Assembly: GCA_036345935.2 (NCBI GenBank)
Contig: JADWOT020000010.1
Coordinates: 2,917,505 to 2,981,504, forward strand
Direction: 5' to 3'
Source: Taenia hydatigena
Taxonomy: Eukaryota > Platyhelminthes > Cestoda > Cyclophyllidea > Taeniidae
Length of the DNA stretch: 64,000 nucleotides
Both the position numbers and the translations under genes were made by a program. Numbering within the stretch: the first letter of the stretch is position 1; the number at the start of each line of letters is the position of its first letter. This document shows positions 1 to 10,109 of the stretch, piece by piece. A model generated the notes under the pieces. That model was not told where the DNA came from. It did no database searches and saw only the letters and a list, made by a program, of their open reading frames with translations.

Positions 1-734
1 AGCATTCTCGCCTACAATCTGTGCATTAAATCGATCTAGTCGAGTAACGTTGCATCTGCCATCTGACTCGTAATTTACTTCGTTGTAACAATTAGGTACT
101 TGCCTTCGTTATTCTCTTTTCCTTAAGCAGAATTTTCCAAATAAGCACAATTTGATAATTCACTTACATTTCGCGCCGTAATGATCTATTCTTTTACTAC
201 TCAACTCATCCAACTATAATTTTTCAACACTCGCACCATCGCAAAATCCTTTGTCAGGGAGGATTTTAGACGCATGGGTTGCTAAAGGTAACGACTCTAT
301 TTCTATTCCACTTCATTGCATAATATGGTGCATTAAAACAGTGTCATAATCTCTTCCTATGGTTCCTTCTTTGCTGTGCTTTGCATCTTTTGTTAGAGAG
401 TTTACTTGAGCAGATATTGCACACCGCCGCAAATGCGATGAAGGATCAGCGATATTTTAAAGTAGTCTATTAGTGGGTAGTGCCACAAGGCTGGAGCAAC
501 TTTGTGCCCTGAATATTCTAAGCACATGGGAATTTCTCTTTCATATCACCTCAGACACCCACATCACCAACTTCCGAATGACGCTATTGGATGCGGCTTA
601 AGCTTAGTTGTCTTAAAAGGATTCACTTGGTCCCAAACCTATTAGAGAGTCACTGCCTGCATTCGTCACAAAGCATTTAAAGATGGTGGAGCAACCCAGC
701 ACCCAGCTTCAAAGTTACGTAACTGAAGTCTTTT
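1..734. other. No supported gene
   Basis: AT-rich DNA in which all frames on both strands are closed within short distances. I see no splice-bounded open stretch and no RNA gene. One short minus-strand option near 465-525 would join in phase to the exon at 981-1034, but it is too weak to call. Confidence 0.5.
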
Positions 735-880
735 TGGTCAAATTCTAGTTGAGTTAGATAAAACAGTGCGAATCCGCCTTTCACCCGTCTTAGAAATAGG
801 GTTTGGTAGCTAAAAACTTATTATCCAGCAATCACTAACAGATAAATTGGTGTCTCCACCACACGGCTACATGCCACTAC
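735..880. repeat. Diverged interspersed repeat, copy 1
   Basis: This stretch aligns in the same orientation with 53920-54035. Both copies share the run gttagataaa followed by cagcgcgaat-like and cacctttcg-like blocks, with many substitutions between them. No open frame is kept, so it looks like an old non-coding repeat remnant. The family is not recognised. Confidence 0.4.
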
Positions 881-980
881 CGACCCCATCCTCAAATTAC
901 AACGTGGTCCTATCCGGAGGCATAGATGTGTAACTGCTTACTGCAACCCACCAGCAGATAATGAAACCCGTGTTGCTTAC

Positions 981-1034
981 ATGTTCTTTGTGATTTCTTC
1001 CTCCACCACTACCACTTCCATCAGTACTGACCAT
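981..1034 (-). CDS. Candidate first coding exon, unknown protein
   Basis: Read on the minus strand, an ATG in good context (acc ATG g) opens 18 codons rich in Gly and Ser (MVSTDGSGSGGGRNHKEH). They end exactly at a strong donor, gtaagc. A possible acceptor further upstream (ggttag) keeps the same frame, so this could instead be an internal exon reaching 1052. The next exon is not certain. A short in-phase option follows an attcag acceptor near 525. The exon is too short to identify, and such signals arise by chance in a window of this size, so the call is tentative. Confidence 0.22.
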
Positions 1035-1070
1035 GGTTAACACATTCCTTTGCTAACCTTAATATATAAC

Positions 1071-1112
1071 GAAATAAAATAAAATAAAAAACAAAAATAA
1101 AAATAAAATAAG
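1071..1112. repeat. A-rich simple sequence
   Basis: A run of aaaat/aaaaac units, 42 bases long, nearly free of C and G. It could be the decayed poly-A tail of a retroposed element, but no retroelement body is recognisable next to it. Confidence 0.7.
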
Positions 1113-1363
1113 CATGAAAAATTAATGGATCCTTGATGTCTCTTATGCCTTTAGAAGGTTATATTCCCAAACAGGAGTTGAGACGGATGTGCATCCATCT
1201 GTTCAGCCGTTGCAGAACTCCACAACAATCGCACAGATCCACCCTTTTTCAACGGTGCATTAAAAATACTAGTGTGCTTCTGACGCCTATCCAATCTGAA
1301 AACATTTCCTTGCATTTGTATCGCCAGGTGCGGTGACTATGGCCCAATATGGCAGAAACTTAC

Positions 1364-1536
1364 GACAGCTACCGGTGGCTACGTCGATCGCCTTTAAGAG
1401 GCATGAGATGTAGCGCCTTAATGACACAGCCCTTGCATTTTCACAATTGTCACCGTTTCCGGGAGCCTTTCCTTTAAGTTGCGCTGTACATATCTTGGCG
1501 TTAATGATGGCGCCGTTTAACTGGCAGCACCTCATG
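1364..1536 (-). CDS. Candidate internal exon, unknown protein
   Basis: Minus-strand exon of 173 nt between the acceptor ttgttgcag and the strong donor gtaagttt. The open frame encodes about 57 residues beginning MRCCQLNGAIINAKICTAQL and ending IDVATGSC, a mixed polar composition typical of a globular protein. Entry phase is 2 and exit phase is 1. The frame stays open past the donor to 1287, so a longer exon is possible. The opposite strand also has an ORF (1133-1336), which weakens the call. No family is recognised. Confidence 0.33.
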
Positions 1537-1622
1537 CTGCAACAATAGCAGTCCTCTGGCAAAGAAAACGAAAGTCCCCGATTCCATTCGAGTGGGGTTA
1601 AAGTGCTTGCATTATCAGACAC

Positions 1623-2134
1623 TACGTCTAACGGCAGGAATTTTAGGTCGTCTGATGTTCTTTACTTCTGATTTTACAAAAAGTCTCGCTCAGCTCTTCC
1701 CAATTTGACTTAGTGATTTCATGCTCTGTTTCCTTTTGTCCCCACCACTGGTGGGTATTTACGAATTCGTCTTTGTATTAGCCCTCATCTCCTCCGCAGA
1801 CCCGTTAGACGTGAGCCAATGACAAGGAATTCCAAAAGCTTCAACTTGTTAATCCATCATTTCCTGCTAGACTTTGGTGCAATGGACTCAATTTTGCTCG
1901 CCGTTTGGGCAATTGATTGTGTGTGTGGGGGGTTTGTGGACAAAGTAACGAACCAGAGGAAATGTTCTCATGTATTGGATTAAATGACCTCAAAATATAT
2001 ACGTTCTCTACTGATCGCAGGTTTGGTTAGCTGTGACGAATCCGTGGGTGCATAAAACGCGATGCGTGCCAGGAATGGTCATGTTGTGATAAAGGTAAAT
2101 ATTAAGGATTAAGCTGCAGTTAGAGACAGAACTT
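1623..2134. other. No supported gene
   Basis: Short open stretches only. A G-run (gtgtgtgtggggggtttgtgg, about 1919-1939) is the only unusual composition. Confidence 0.5.
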
Positions 2135-2420
2135 TTATAAACTACTGCTCTTAACGAATATAGTAACACCTTTTAGTGTGCCTTTCTAAATGTATTTATT
2201 TCCTAGCAATTGATCAAAACCAATGTGTCTCACACTTTGCGCTGTCCAGCAGATCGCTGATTGATTGTCATCTTTTGTGAAATCTGTACCAACTTCGTAA
2301 ATTGGCATATTTGCCTAAGAGTAAGTAATTTGTTGCATCTTAAGCGTTCCGTTGCGCTTCGACTTTTGATTAAAATAATTTTTTTAGGTTTTTCGTACTC
2401 TTGCACGAGGTCTTGTATGC
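2135..2420 (+). repeat. Diverged repeat shared with 17.4 kb, copy 1
   Basis: Aligns in direct orientation with 17420-17705. Shared anchors are atagtaacacct, gtgtctcaca, gctgtccagcaga, tggcatatttgcc, agtaagtaat and the final aggtttttngt...gaggtcttg. Both copies carry a donor-like gtaagtaat about 80 bp before an acceptor-like t(t/c)ag, suggesting that an ancestral exon-intron-exon piece was copied. In this copy the codon matching the copy-2 ATG is TTG. Identity is roughly 75-80 percent by eye. Confidence 0.6.
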
Positions 2421-3439
2421 CACCTATTTGCGTTTGCATGGATGTCATTGATCTATTTGGCTTTTGACCTTGCCAAAGTTAATTCCTCAATTTCCTATGC
2501 CCCTGTTGTGCTGCATGGCTGTCACCTTGTGTGATTGCAGTGGATTCAGCGCAGCCTTACAGAGATTTACACACTAGGCACCACTGCCAAGTTGGTCAGT
2601 AAAGGATGGCAATGAGTGCCGGTGTTGAGCCATGGCCTTAGGATGTTTTAAAAAGTTCCTGCTGAATCAGCCAACTTTGTCAATTCGTTGGCTCCTAATG
2701 CAACAAGATGCAGAAAAGGCGGATTTTAAGAGAACAACATTGTAAACAGTTTGCGAATTACCAAGGCCAGAGCTCTGAAAACCTTTTCCTACCCATCCGC
2801 AATATTAAAAAAGGCAATGCTTCGGAAATCTGTGCTACTTAAATAAAATGCCTTAGTGTGTCTTAACATAACAAGGCATTATAATTAATTTTATTAAACA
2901 TCCAAATATTCTGCACAAATATCCACTTAAAGCACGAAAATAGCCGCATTTTGCCTGCATCCACTCTTCGATGCGCCTATTTTATGCTGCATAAATCTTG
3001 CCTTAAATCATTGCATTACCGCGAAGTAGCTTTCCTTCGATTCTTATAATTGTGTGCTGCTTTTGGTTGCCAAAATAAAAGGGGTGTTATCAGCTTCCCT
3101 TTAATTTCGTGGTTTGGCAATTCATGTCATTATCCACAAGCTGCTTCCTCAACGTCCCCTTCCCTGTGTATATTATACCCCTATATAAGCAGACACTTCG
3201 CTCAGGTCAACAAGTGTCATGATTTGCCACTAAAAGGAATACCTTGCAGGTCCGAAAGCAAGGCATCCTCATTGTGGTAAAACGGCAAAAGCGAAGAATT
3301 TCTGATCATGCTTAGATATTGTCGCATCTGCTGAAAATGTTCATTCTTGTTTTCTGAAGAACTCAGCTCTAGATTGTCTAGCTAACGGAGCGCAGAATAT
3401 ACGATAAAGATGTACGAAGCCGAATTACTGACAAATGCA
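2421..3439. other. No supported gene
   Basis: AT-rich, with frames closing quickly. A 76-codon plus frame at 3050-3280 lacks splice support and is judged chance. Confidence 0.5.
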
Positions 3440-4514
3440 GAGATCATGACCTGCTTCTGTGGTTTGTAATGCACAGGTATAGGTGATCGTATGCAATTGC
3501 ATGAAGTTAGTCAAGTGTTTTAACACTAGACGATTCTGCGAACTTTACTAATCTGCAATCAGTCAAAAGAGTCTATCGGCGATGTCAAGAAATCTTAATA
3601 ATACTACGTCAACTCTGGCCTATTTAGCTTTCTAAATAGTGCATTTGGGGACATTTGCGTGTTTGAGTTTGGTGTACTAGTTCTTAACTGTGTATCCTCA
3701 CATTTAAATGCGCAGGTAATTTTGTTTATGCAAAGTAAAATATATGCAATTTAAGTCCCACGATTGAGATTTGCTTAAAAGATCGGCGCCACGGATGTCG
3801 CAAATGATATCTGGTCACTAAAATTCAGGAGAAATGAGTCAAGGTCAGGACCCAAAGAGGAAACAAAGTAAGACTTTAGAAATTCTAATGGTGTCAAGTA
3901 AGAGATGCCTGATGGTTTTGTATGAGGACTTCTCGTGCTTTTAAAGGAGCGAGGAAACTGCCAAAGCAGAAATCTGCGGCTCTAGATGTCCCAAGTGGAA
4001 GTTCCAACGATGAGATGGACGACGAGAGAAGGTTAATCCAAGCACTTGTGACCAACCCTGAAGACGAGATTAATTTTCTCGAGTAGATAAAAGTAAATAT
4101 GTGGTTTGTTAATTATCACGTCTGTCTTAAATTTAGCGGCGATTTCTTTACCTATATCACCACCTATTTGCCTTTGAAGATGCTCAAGAACAATGACACC
4201 CGACTAGCCTACGTGTTCGGTGGAATGTCATCAAGAATCCATTAGTACCTGATCGAGCGGCGCAGTTGGGATGCCTCATGGATTTGCTCTGTACGCGGCT
4301 GTGGTATAAAGCCATGCAACTTAGATGCCCATCATGAGGAAGTGTGTATGCTAGTGCACTATTTTATTCGTCTAAAAAAACTTTCCCATTCTGAGCAATC
4401 CTACTTAAAGCTTGTTTTGTATTCTTGTGGAAGGCGAGAAGAAAGCTGATGGTAAATACAAATGTACCAAGTGTGGCAAAGAGTACAAGAACTTGGATGG
4501 CATGCACCAACACC
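3440..4514 (+). repeat. Left arm of near-perfect 1,075-bp inverted repeat
   Basis: Base n here pairs with base 9731-n in 5217-6291 with no indel across the whole arm. I see only about five mismatches, all transitions, two of them at the outer edge. The outer end is at gagatcatgacc (3440) and the inner end at caacacc (4514), in the middle of the first zinc-finger exon. The arm therefore carries an inverted, truncated copy of the 5' half of the zinc-finger gene. Such identity means a very recent duplication or a chimeric assembly. Confidence 0.93.
3947..4514 (+). pseudogene. Truncated duplicate of zinc-finger gene 5' exons
   Basis: Plus-strand copy, inside the left arm, of the exons on the minus strand at 5217-5784. 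Counterparts are 3947-4092 (acidic exon ending ...NPEDEINFLE then TAG), 4137-4343 (with an internal TAG) and 4411-4514 (first C2H2 finger). The duplication stops after the His-Gln-His of the first finger. Beyond it the frame runs into unrelated sequence and the second and third fingers are missing. It cannot encode the full protein. It could still be transcribed, and its RNA would be antisense to the parent gene. Confidence 0.75.
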
Positions 4515-4726
4515 GATGGCTCACACCTAAGGTGGAGTAGCAAAGCACCATACCAAAAAAATGTTAACTGGACAAGGTTGCGAGAGACTTTAAAGGGAAT
4601 GAGTATCAGCTTATTATAGAGGCATCATCACATCGAAGAAGCGCGAAATTCCTGTTAAAGAAGCAGTCACAAAGAGCATTATGCATACACATATGTGCCA
4701 GCACGTAGATACACATTCCCGTAAGT

Positions 4727-5320
4727 CTAGCTGGTAGGATTCGGAGCATTCTCTTCCTCATCTGCATTAGGATTGAGTGCAGCACGCATGAGGCGAACAC
4801 GCAACCGACCAATGACTTCGCGTTCAGTTGGGTGCTCCTGTTCTGTGTGTGATAACAACACATCCAATCGGTCAAAAGCGGATCCGCATACACTACAGCG
4901 GTACTCTACCCTGCGCCTTTTTTCAGGAGGACGCCCCTTCAGATCTTCGGACATAGAGGACTGAGGAGGCTCTAAGCCCTCAGGTCTTTTCAGTCTTCTC
5001 AAAGCTTCCTGAATTGATGGCGGTAGCTCAAATACATCTTTTAAAAGAAGTGAAAAGCATTATTCATTGTAATTAGTAATAGAGCAAGGAACACTGACTG
5101 CAGTCAAACCTTACCACCATGTATCGTCTTTCTATGGTGCACCATATCCGTAAACGTGTTGCATCCCTCGAAGCATTGCACGCAGAAGTAGAACCTGCAA
5201 TTACTATGGCGCAGGAGGTGTTGATGCATGCCATCCAAGTTCTTGTACTCTTTGCCACACTTGGTACATTTGTATTTACCATCAGCTTTCTTCTCGCCTT
5301 CCACAAGAATACAAAACAAG
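4727..5320 (-). CDS. C2H2 zinc-finger protein, 3' exons
   Basis: Two minus-strand exons. Exon 5115-5320 encodes a finger CTKCGKEY...H-x3-H and a second CVQC...H-x4-H. Its donor gtaagg joins, across a 77-nt intron, to 4727-5037 (acceptor ttttaaaag). The joined codons read His-Gly-Asp and continue DVFELPPSIQEALRRLKRPE. The second exon has a basic stretch (PEKRRRVEYRC), a third finger CSVC-x12-H-x4-H and an acidic tail, ending at a stop at 4727. Spaced C2H2 fingers with a Lys/Arg patch suggest a nuclear nucleic-acid-binding protein. The specific family is not recognised. The acceptor of the first exon could instead be at 5297. Half of this exon lies inside the inverted-repeat arm. Confidence 0.75.
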
Positions 5321-6291
5321 CTTTAAGTAGGATTGCTCAGAATGGGAAAGTTTTTTTAGACGAATAAAATAGTGCACTAGCATACACACTTCCTCATGAT
5401 GGGCATCTAAGTTGCATGGCTTTATACCACAGCCGCGTACAGAGCAAATCCATGAGGCATCCCAACTGCGCCGCTCGATCAGGTACTAATGGATTCTTGA
5501 TGACATTCCACCGAACACGTAGGCTAGTCGGGTGTCATTGTTCTTGAGCATCTTCAAAGGCAAATAGGTGGTGATATAGGTAAAGAAATCGCCGCTAAAT
5601 TTAAGACAGACGTGATAATTAACAAACCACATATTTACTTTTATCTACTCGAGAAAATTAATCTCGTCTTCAGGGTTGGTCACAAGTGCTTGGATTAACC
5701 TTCTCTCGTCGTCCATCTCATCGTTGGAACTTCCACTTGGGACATCTAGAGCCGCAGATTTCTGCTTTGGCAGTTTCCTCGCTCCTTTAAAAGCACGAGA
5801 AGTCCTCATGCAAAACCATCAGGCATCTCTTACTTGACACCATTAGAATTTCTAAAGTCTTACTTTGTTTCCTCTTTGAGTCCTGACCTTGACTCATTTC
5901 TCCTGAATTTTAGTGACCAGATATCATTTGCGACATCCGTGGCGCCGATCTTTTAAGCAAATCTCAATCGTGGGACTTAAATTGCATATATTTTACTTTG
6001 CATAAACAAAATTACCTGCGCATTTAAATGTGAGGATACACAGTTAAGAACTAGTACACCAAACTCAAACACGCAAATGTCCCCAAATGCACTATTTAGA
6101 AAGCTAAATAGGCCAGAGTTGACGTAGTATTATTAAGATTTCTTGACATCGCCGATAGACTCTTTTGACTGATTGCAGATTAGTAAAGTTCGCAGAATCG
6201 TCTAGTGTTAAAACACTTGACTAACTTCATGCAATTGCATACGATCACCTATACCTGTGCATTACAAACCACAGAAGCAGGTCACGACCTC
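5217..6291 (-). repeat. Right arm of near-perfect inverted repeat
   Basis: Reverse complement of 3440-4514. It carries the 5' exons of the zinc-finger gene in their native continuity with the 3' exons in the 702-bp spacer (4515-5216), so this arm is taken as the original and the left arm as the copy. The distal half of the arm (about 5785-6291) has no clear exon. Confidence 0.93.
5388..5784 (-). CDS. Upstream zinc-finger exons containing two in-frame TAG codons
   Basis: Exon 5639-5784 (acceptor tttaaag, donor gtaaat) encodes an acidic stretch with MDDERRLIQALVTNPEDE, then TAG at 5647-5645 just before the donor. A 44-nt intron separates it from 5388-5594 (acceptor aaatttag). That exon encodes GDFFTYITTYLPLKMLKNN..., a TAG at 5487-5485, and then a Cys/His-rich segment (C-x4-C...H-H-x3) leading towards the finger exon. 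Splice phases do not fit perfectly between the first two exons. Either these are decayed remnants or the true gene uses other borders. Both TAGs are present in both arms, so they predate the duplication. Confidence 0.4.
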
Positions 6292-6599
6292 ATTATAGCT
6301 ACTTCTTTTGAAATTCAATTCAAGGTTGTCTTCTAGATGTATTCAAAAGCCTTAGCTATACCTCATTCTCTACCAAAGCTTTTTCTGCTATGGCTGGATT
6401 GGGGCATACCATAGTATTGTTATAACCTCATTCACACACCAAAGCTTTTTTGCAATGAACTGCTCACCCTTCAATTAAGTGCTTAATCCAGAAGTAGTCT
6501 GCAGTCGAAAAATATACCTACATCTGACAATGCAGAAAGACGCTAAATAAGTGTCTCTACTTACTCCCATAATACTATGCTTGACAGGCAGTTAGTCCC

Positions 6600-6805
6600 A
6601 ACCTTGTCTTCGCCAGCATTCTAACGATTTCATTTTGGCATTTAACTGCCCTTAAAACTGACCAAGTGGTAGTAGTGGGACCGAATCGTTGATGGGAATT
6701 GGTTTTACCACTGCAGAGCTGAAAAGCATGGTTGTTATGGTATAATGAGATGATACTTTGATGAAACTAGAGCACGATCTGCACACTATCTTCAGGTCAA
6801 AATGA
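6600..6805. repeat. Diverged repeat shared with 42.5 kb, copy 1
   Basis: Matches 42505-42710 in direct orientation. Common blocks are ccagcattctaacgatttcatttt-like, a gtggtagtagtggg/gtggtggtagcg block, gggaattggtttt and a distal tgcaca-ctatcttca block. Roughly 70 percent identity by eye, with no conserved frame. Confidence 0.45.
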
Positions 6806-7348
6806 GCTCAGTGCGGTTCATGGATTGAGTTTATGGGATGCTACTCCCTGCAGCTGCCAAGTGCCACGATGCCACGATATTTATGCGATCACTTCACCTA
6901 TTCAACGACTCCTTGCGTATGGCCTAATCATCGTGCACTGATATGAGCCATCAATGCTTGTTAATTTTATGCGATTTTACAGTCAGGTATTAATGGAGCA
7001 GAGTCGATGGTGAGCAAAGCAGACTACGGTCTCACTAATTTGTAGATTGAGTACACATTGCGGCATTATTTCTTCCGCACTCAATTCTCCCTCAATCGTT
7101 ACGCAAGAGTCGCCAGTCCGACCAAGTCTGTCTACGATCCGTCACACCCATGCCCGATCTGATGAGAGAGGTGTCGACATATCCGGGAGGTTGTTCGGAT
7201 ATCATGCGCCTACATGATTGCGTGCACATCGAAAATGTCGTGTGGTTGGCGTCGTGCTCATTTAGAACATAATAGCTTTTCAGGGATAATTAGGTGGCGA
7301 ATGAGTGACAACGACATGCGAAGTAGTCGTTCGCATATATTTGAGTAA
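6806..7348. other. No firmly supported gene
   Basis: A minus-strand open stretch at about 7092-7265 has coding-like composition (it contains RRMISEQPPGYVDTSLIRSG) but lacks a convincing acceptor. The remainder is closed in all frames. Confidence 0.35.
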
Positions 7349-7501
7349 TTGAATGAGTGTCTGTCAATAAGACAGGAAGTCGATTTCAATTTAGAGGGTA
7401 AGGCAAATGTAAAAGAATCTCAAGAGGCAGAACATGAGGTGGATCCACTGGCAGCTGCGCCCTCATCGAAAGGATGCCGTCGCCTCTTAATCGGCCTATG
7501 A
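7349..7501 (+). CDS. Candidate exon, acidic unknown peptide
   Basis: Open from just after a TAA to a TGA. It encodes about 50 residues with an acidic middle (VKESQEAEHEVDPLAAAPSS) and a basic end. No ATG and no obvious acceptor lie at the border, so it would have to be an internal or terminal exon. Composition is more protein-like than its surroundings. No family is recognised. Confidence 0.2.
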   Translation: MNECLSIRQEVDFNLEGKANVKESQEAEHEVDPLAAAPSSKGCRRLLIGL

Positions 7502-7740
7502 TTGTAGTCATTGTGATGAACGCATGCACTGCGACAAATTGGCTGCGTTAACGTATATGTAGTTGCGTAGGCGCGATCAGTTCACAGTGAAACAACTTTA
7601 CTACCCATTCACATTAAGGTGATCTGGTGTATTTCAGTCAGAATACGTAGTGATTCCGTAAGTCGATATTGCAAATTATTGTTTTTAGATTTTTTTACGA
7701 GTTGCTCCTAAAATGACTTCTCAATTGCACAAGTTGCCAT

Positions 7741-8001
7741 TTGTTTTGTGTTAAGAATAAGTTCTCGCTTTACTCTGTCGCTCTGTTGGAAATAGTGAAA
7801 GTATTCCAGGAATCTCAGGAAATACTGCTAATTTGTTGTGGAGAGAAAGGTTTGCAGAAAGTGAAGTCAGAAGAGGTAAAACCTCAGCACATAAATGCTT
7901 GCTTCAATATTAGAGCAACGAATGCAGTGTCGAACGGCAGTGCAGCAGGTGACTATGGCAGCGTTGAGCAGAGTGTGACAAATGCAGATGAGATGAATTG
8001 A
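7741..8001 (+). CDS. Candidate terminal exon, unknown protein
   Basis: An 86-codon open stretch without an ATG, ending at TGA. It includes VFQESQEILLICCGEKGLQK and a polar Asn/Ser-rich end. It lies directly before the long repeat shared with 21 kb, which starts near its stop codon. The matching place at 20.9 kb has no such open frame, so it may be single copy or chance. No motif is recognised. Confidence 0.22.
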   Translation: MFCVKNKFSLYSVALLEIVKVFQESQEILLICCGEKGLQKVKSEEVKPQHINACFNIRATNAVSNGSAAGDYGSVEQSVTNADEMN

Positions 8002-8009
8002 CGGAAACT

Positions 8010-8880
8010 TAATTTTCGATTAATGGAAAAGTGAGTTATTGAGGCACGGGTTGCCAGAATGGCTGAAAATCAGTAGATCAGCGTGCAAAATGTGTGGACG
8101 AATGTTCACGATGTTGACTGATTTTGTGTTAATGGTTCAAAACAACGGCATCTCCAAAAGCACTGTTGAATTTGTCTTGCCTAACTGTGCATGTAGACAG
8201 TTGGGGAGGTGAAAATCATGGACGAATACAGATAAGTGCGGAAATGGAATCAGGCAAACATGCCATTGGGCAGAGCGATGTGTAAGGAAAAGCAAATGTG
8301 GTAGAATTATGCCGATTTATCTTATATAAAATCAAGAGCCAAAATGCTGTAATGTGACTGGAGACGGCTGGTCCATTCTGCTCCTATTGGGCATCAGTGT
8401 GAGAGCACAAGCAAAAGTCTTGTTGAAGTGAGAGTGTACCAAACGGACTACTGAGATGTCGAATTGAGATCGATGGTCTTTTCGACGATGATATAATATT
8501 AGGTGATTTACATGTTTAGTTATAAAAGAAGTAGATGGAATACAGTCACGACATCTTGGCTCTCGAATGCGTGACAGGCATGGACCCCCAGATATTTGAG
8601 TTTACTGTAATCCCCCCTCTGACGCGGCGCATTTGAGATGTCTCTATTTGGATCTCTGCTCTTGTCTCCCCAGCACATCCAGATGGCAGATTGCAGAAGC
8701 TCTGCTGGGTTGTACGACGCCAAGAAATAATAGTAGGTCATTGTTGGGACCAGCATCCATCAATTAGGACATCACAATGAGGGATCCAGTAGCCGTCGTC
8801 CATCAGGCCTCGTTTGAGCGTGCACAGTAGAAGAGAATATACACGAAATATAGAGTAAACGAAGCCCCATTGTTTTTGTT
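8010..8880 (+). repeat. Long diverged direct repeat, copy 1
   Basis: Aligns in order with 21010-21900. Anchors include gaattgacggaa, gtgtggacgaatgttc-like, ggaaatg(c)ggacgaataca, gtgacaggcatgg...cagatatttgag, and near the end tagccgtcgtccatcaggcct against tagccgtagtttatcaggcct. Many indels and substitutions separate the copies. Neither copy keeps a long common frame. It looks like an old transposon or segmental copy, class unknown. Confidence 0.6.
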
Positions 8881-8892
8881 TTCCATATGAAA

Positions 8893-9620
8893 AAGGTGTT
8901 CACTGGGAATGCCACCAGAGGTCACCTACTTATTCGCACAACGCGTTGGTAAAAATTCTGGTATCAGCTTAGCAGTAGAAAAATCAACACAACTGTGCCA
9001 GAGGGTAATCCACTAAGCGGGTCGATCCTCCCACCCTGTATCATCAACCAATGCTTTGCACAAGAATTATTTCAGCTTGCCCGCCTACAACCGAGTGATT
9101 TCCTCAGCACGCCAACAGCCCTAACTGCAGTTGGCATTACAATTTTAAGGCATGAAGCGTCAGTAAAACAACAACATTATTAGCAGAGCTAATCACAACG
9201 CTGAGTATGTGGGACGAATATCACGACACTGAAGTAACCCATGAGCTCTTCATTTCGAGAAACATGGGGATAGTAAACCGCACTAGATTTTGGAAAGTGG
9301 TGTTGTTGGCAGTGAGTGAATTGCCAAAACTACGACAAAGGACGATGTGGTAAACACCACGCCCCACTTCCATCCTTTTGGTGTTTTCACCTTCTACACA
9401 GTTCCATCAACCAATGCTTTCCAATCTGTGTCATTTCTGGGCAATGACAGACACCACGGTAGAGTAATTGTGAAAGTGTGTGTGTGTGGGACTTGTCGAT
9501 CCGAGTCCATCCTGGAAGCACTGACATTCATGTTACCACTAGGCAAAGACAACAACTCATGGACAGTGCGAAGTGCGTGTGACAGTCTTTTCGCTGCCTC
9601 CACACTTTAGGCGAGGATGG
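8893..9620 (+). repeat. Left arm of ancient inverted repeat
   Basis: Aligns with the reverse complement of 10110-10640. Paired blocks are aatgccaccagaggtcacct with gatgccactggaggttacct, atttcctcagcacgcc with ctttcctcagcatgca, and gacaacaactcatggacag with gacaacgacttatggacag. The left arm has about 230 extra bases near 9290-9520, which contain a partial third copy of the aacaccacgccc block. Identity is about 65-75 percent, so the pair is old. Confidence 0.6.
8976..9183 (+). CDS. Candidate terminal exon within inverted repeat
   Basis: Acceptor cttagcag followed by 69 open residues (RKINTTVPEGNPLSGSILPP...) and a TAG stop. The paired arm at 10433-10613 carries the related string NTTPFFNPLRRSIL in its own open frame on the other strand. 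The reading frame is therefore conserved between the copies for about 25 residues, suggesting an ancestral coding sequence. Beyond that point the frames diverge. Function unknown. Confidence 0.28.
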
Positions 9621-10109
9621 ATTCCACACCCCCGACTGAACACTGACCACATCGTCAGTGGTATCGGAAGTGTCACATGTGCTACAATATCCAGCATTTC
9701 AAAATAAGCAGCATAATTATTTGCGTGACACGGATGCAGAATTTGTGATTGCTTATTTGAGAGTCGGTAAGAGTTTCCCTTCGTGCCTGCTCTCCGTGAC
9801 ACGTTGTGCAAGTTCTCTGTGTCCTTCGCTGACCTCTACCCAATAATTTTCATGAAGTACAGCGCCTACGCTTTTGCTTAGTTTTCACCCCAATTTGTAA
9901 GGAAAGATGACGAATAGTAGAGCTAAAATGATTGCATTGGAAAATCGCCTATACATAAGTGAATAACCGCAAACACTGCAGCCTGTGTCACACAAAATAC
10001 AGTAATGGTTAACTCGGTAAGCAAAAAGTTGCAACACTGTGAACACTTTCTAAACCAGTAACATTGCAAACATCAATGCGACGCGAGTGCGAGTTCCACT
10101 GCTGCATGA

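Noticed and set aside
5388..5784. Genome-wide reassignment of TAG to an amino acid
   Set aside because: Several apparent in-frame TAGs turned out to be splice acceptors (for example at 29258), and clear genes end on TAG (37836, 46902). Decay or wrong borders explain the rest.
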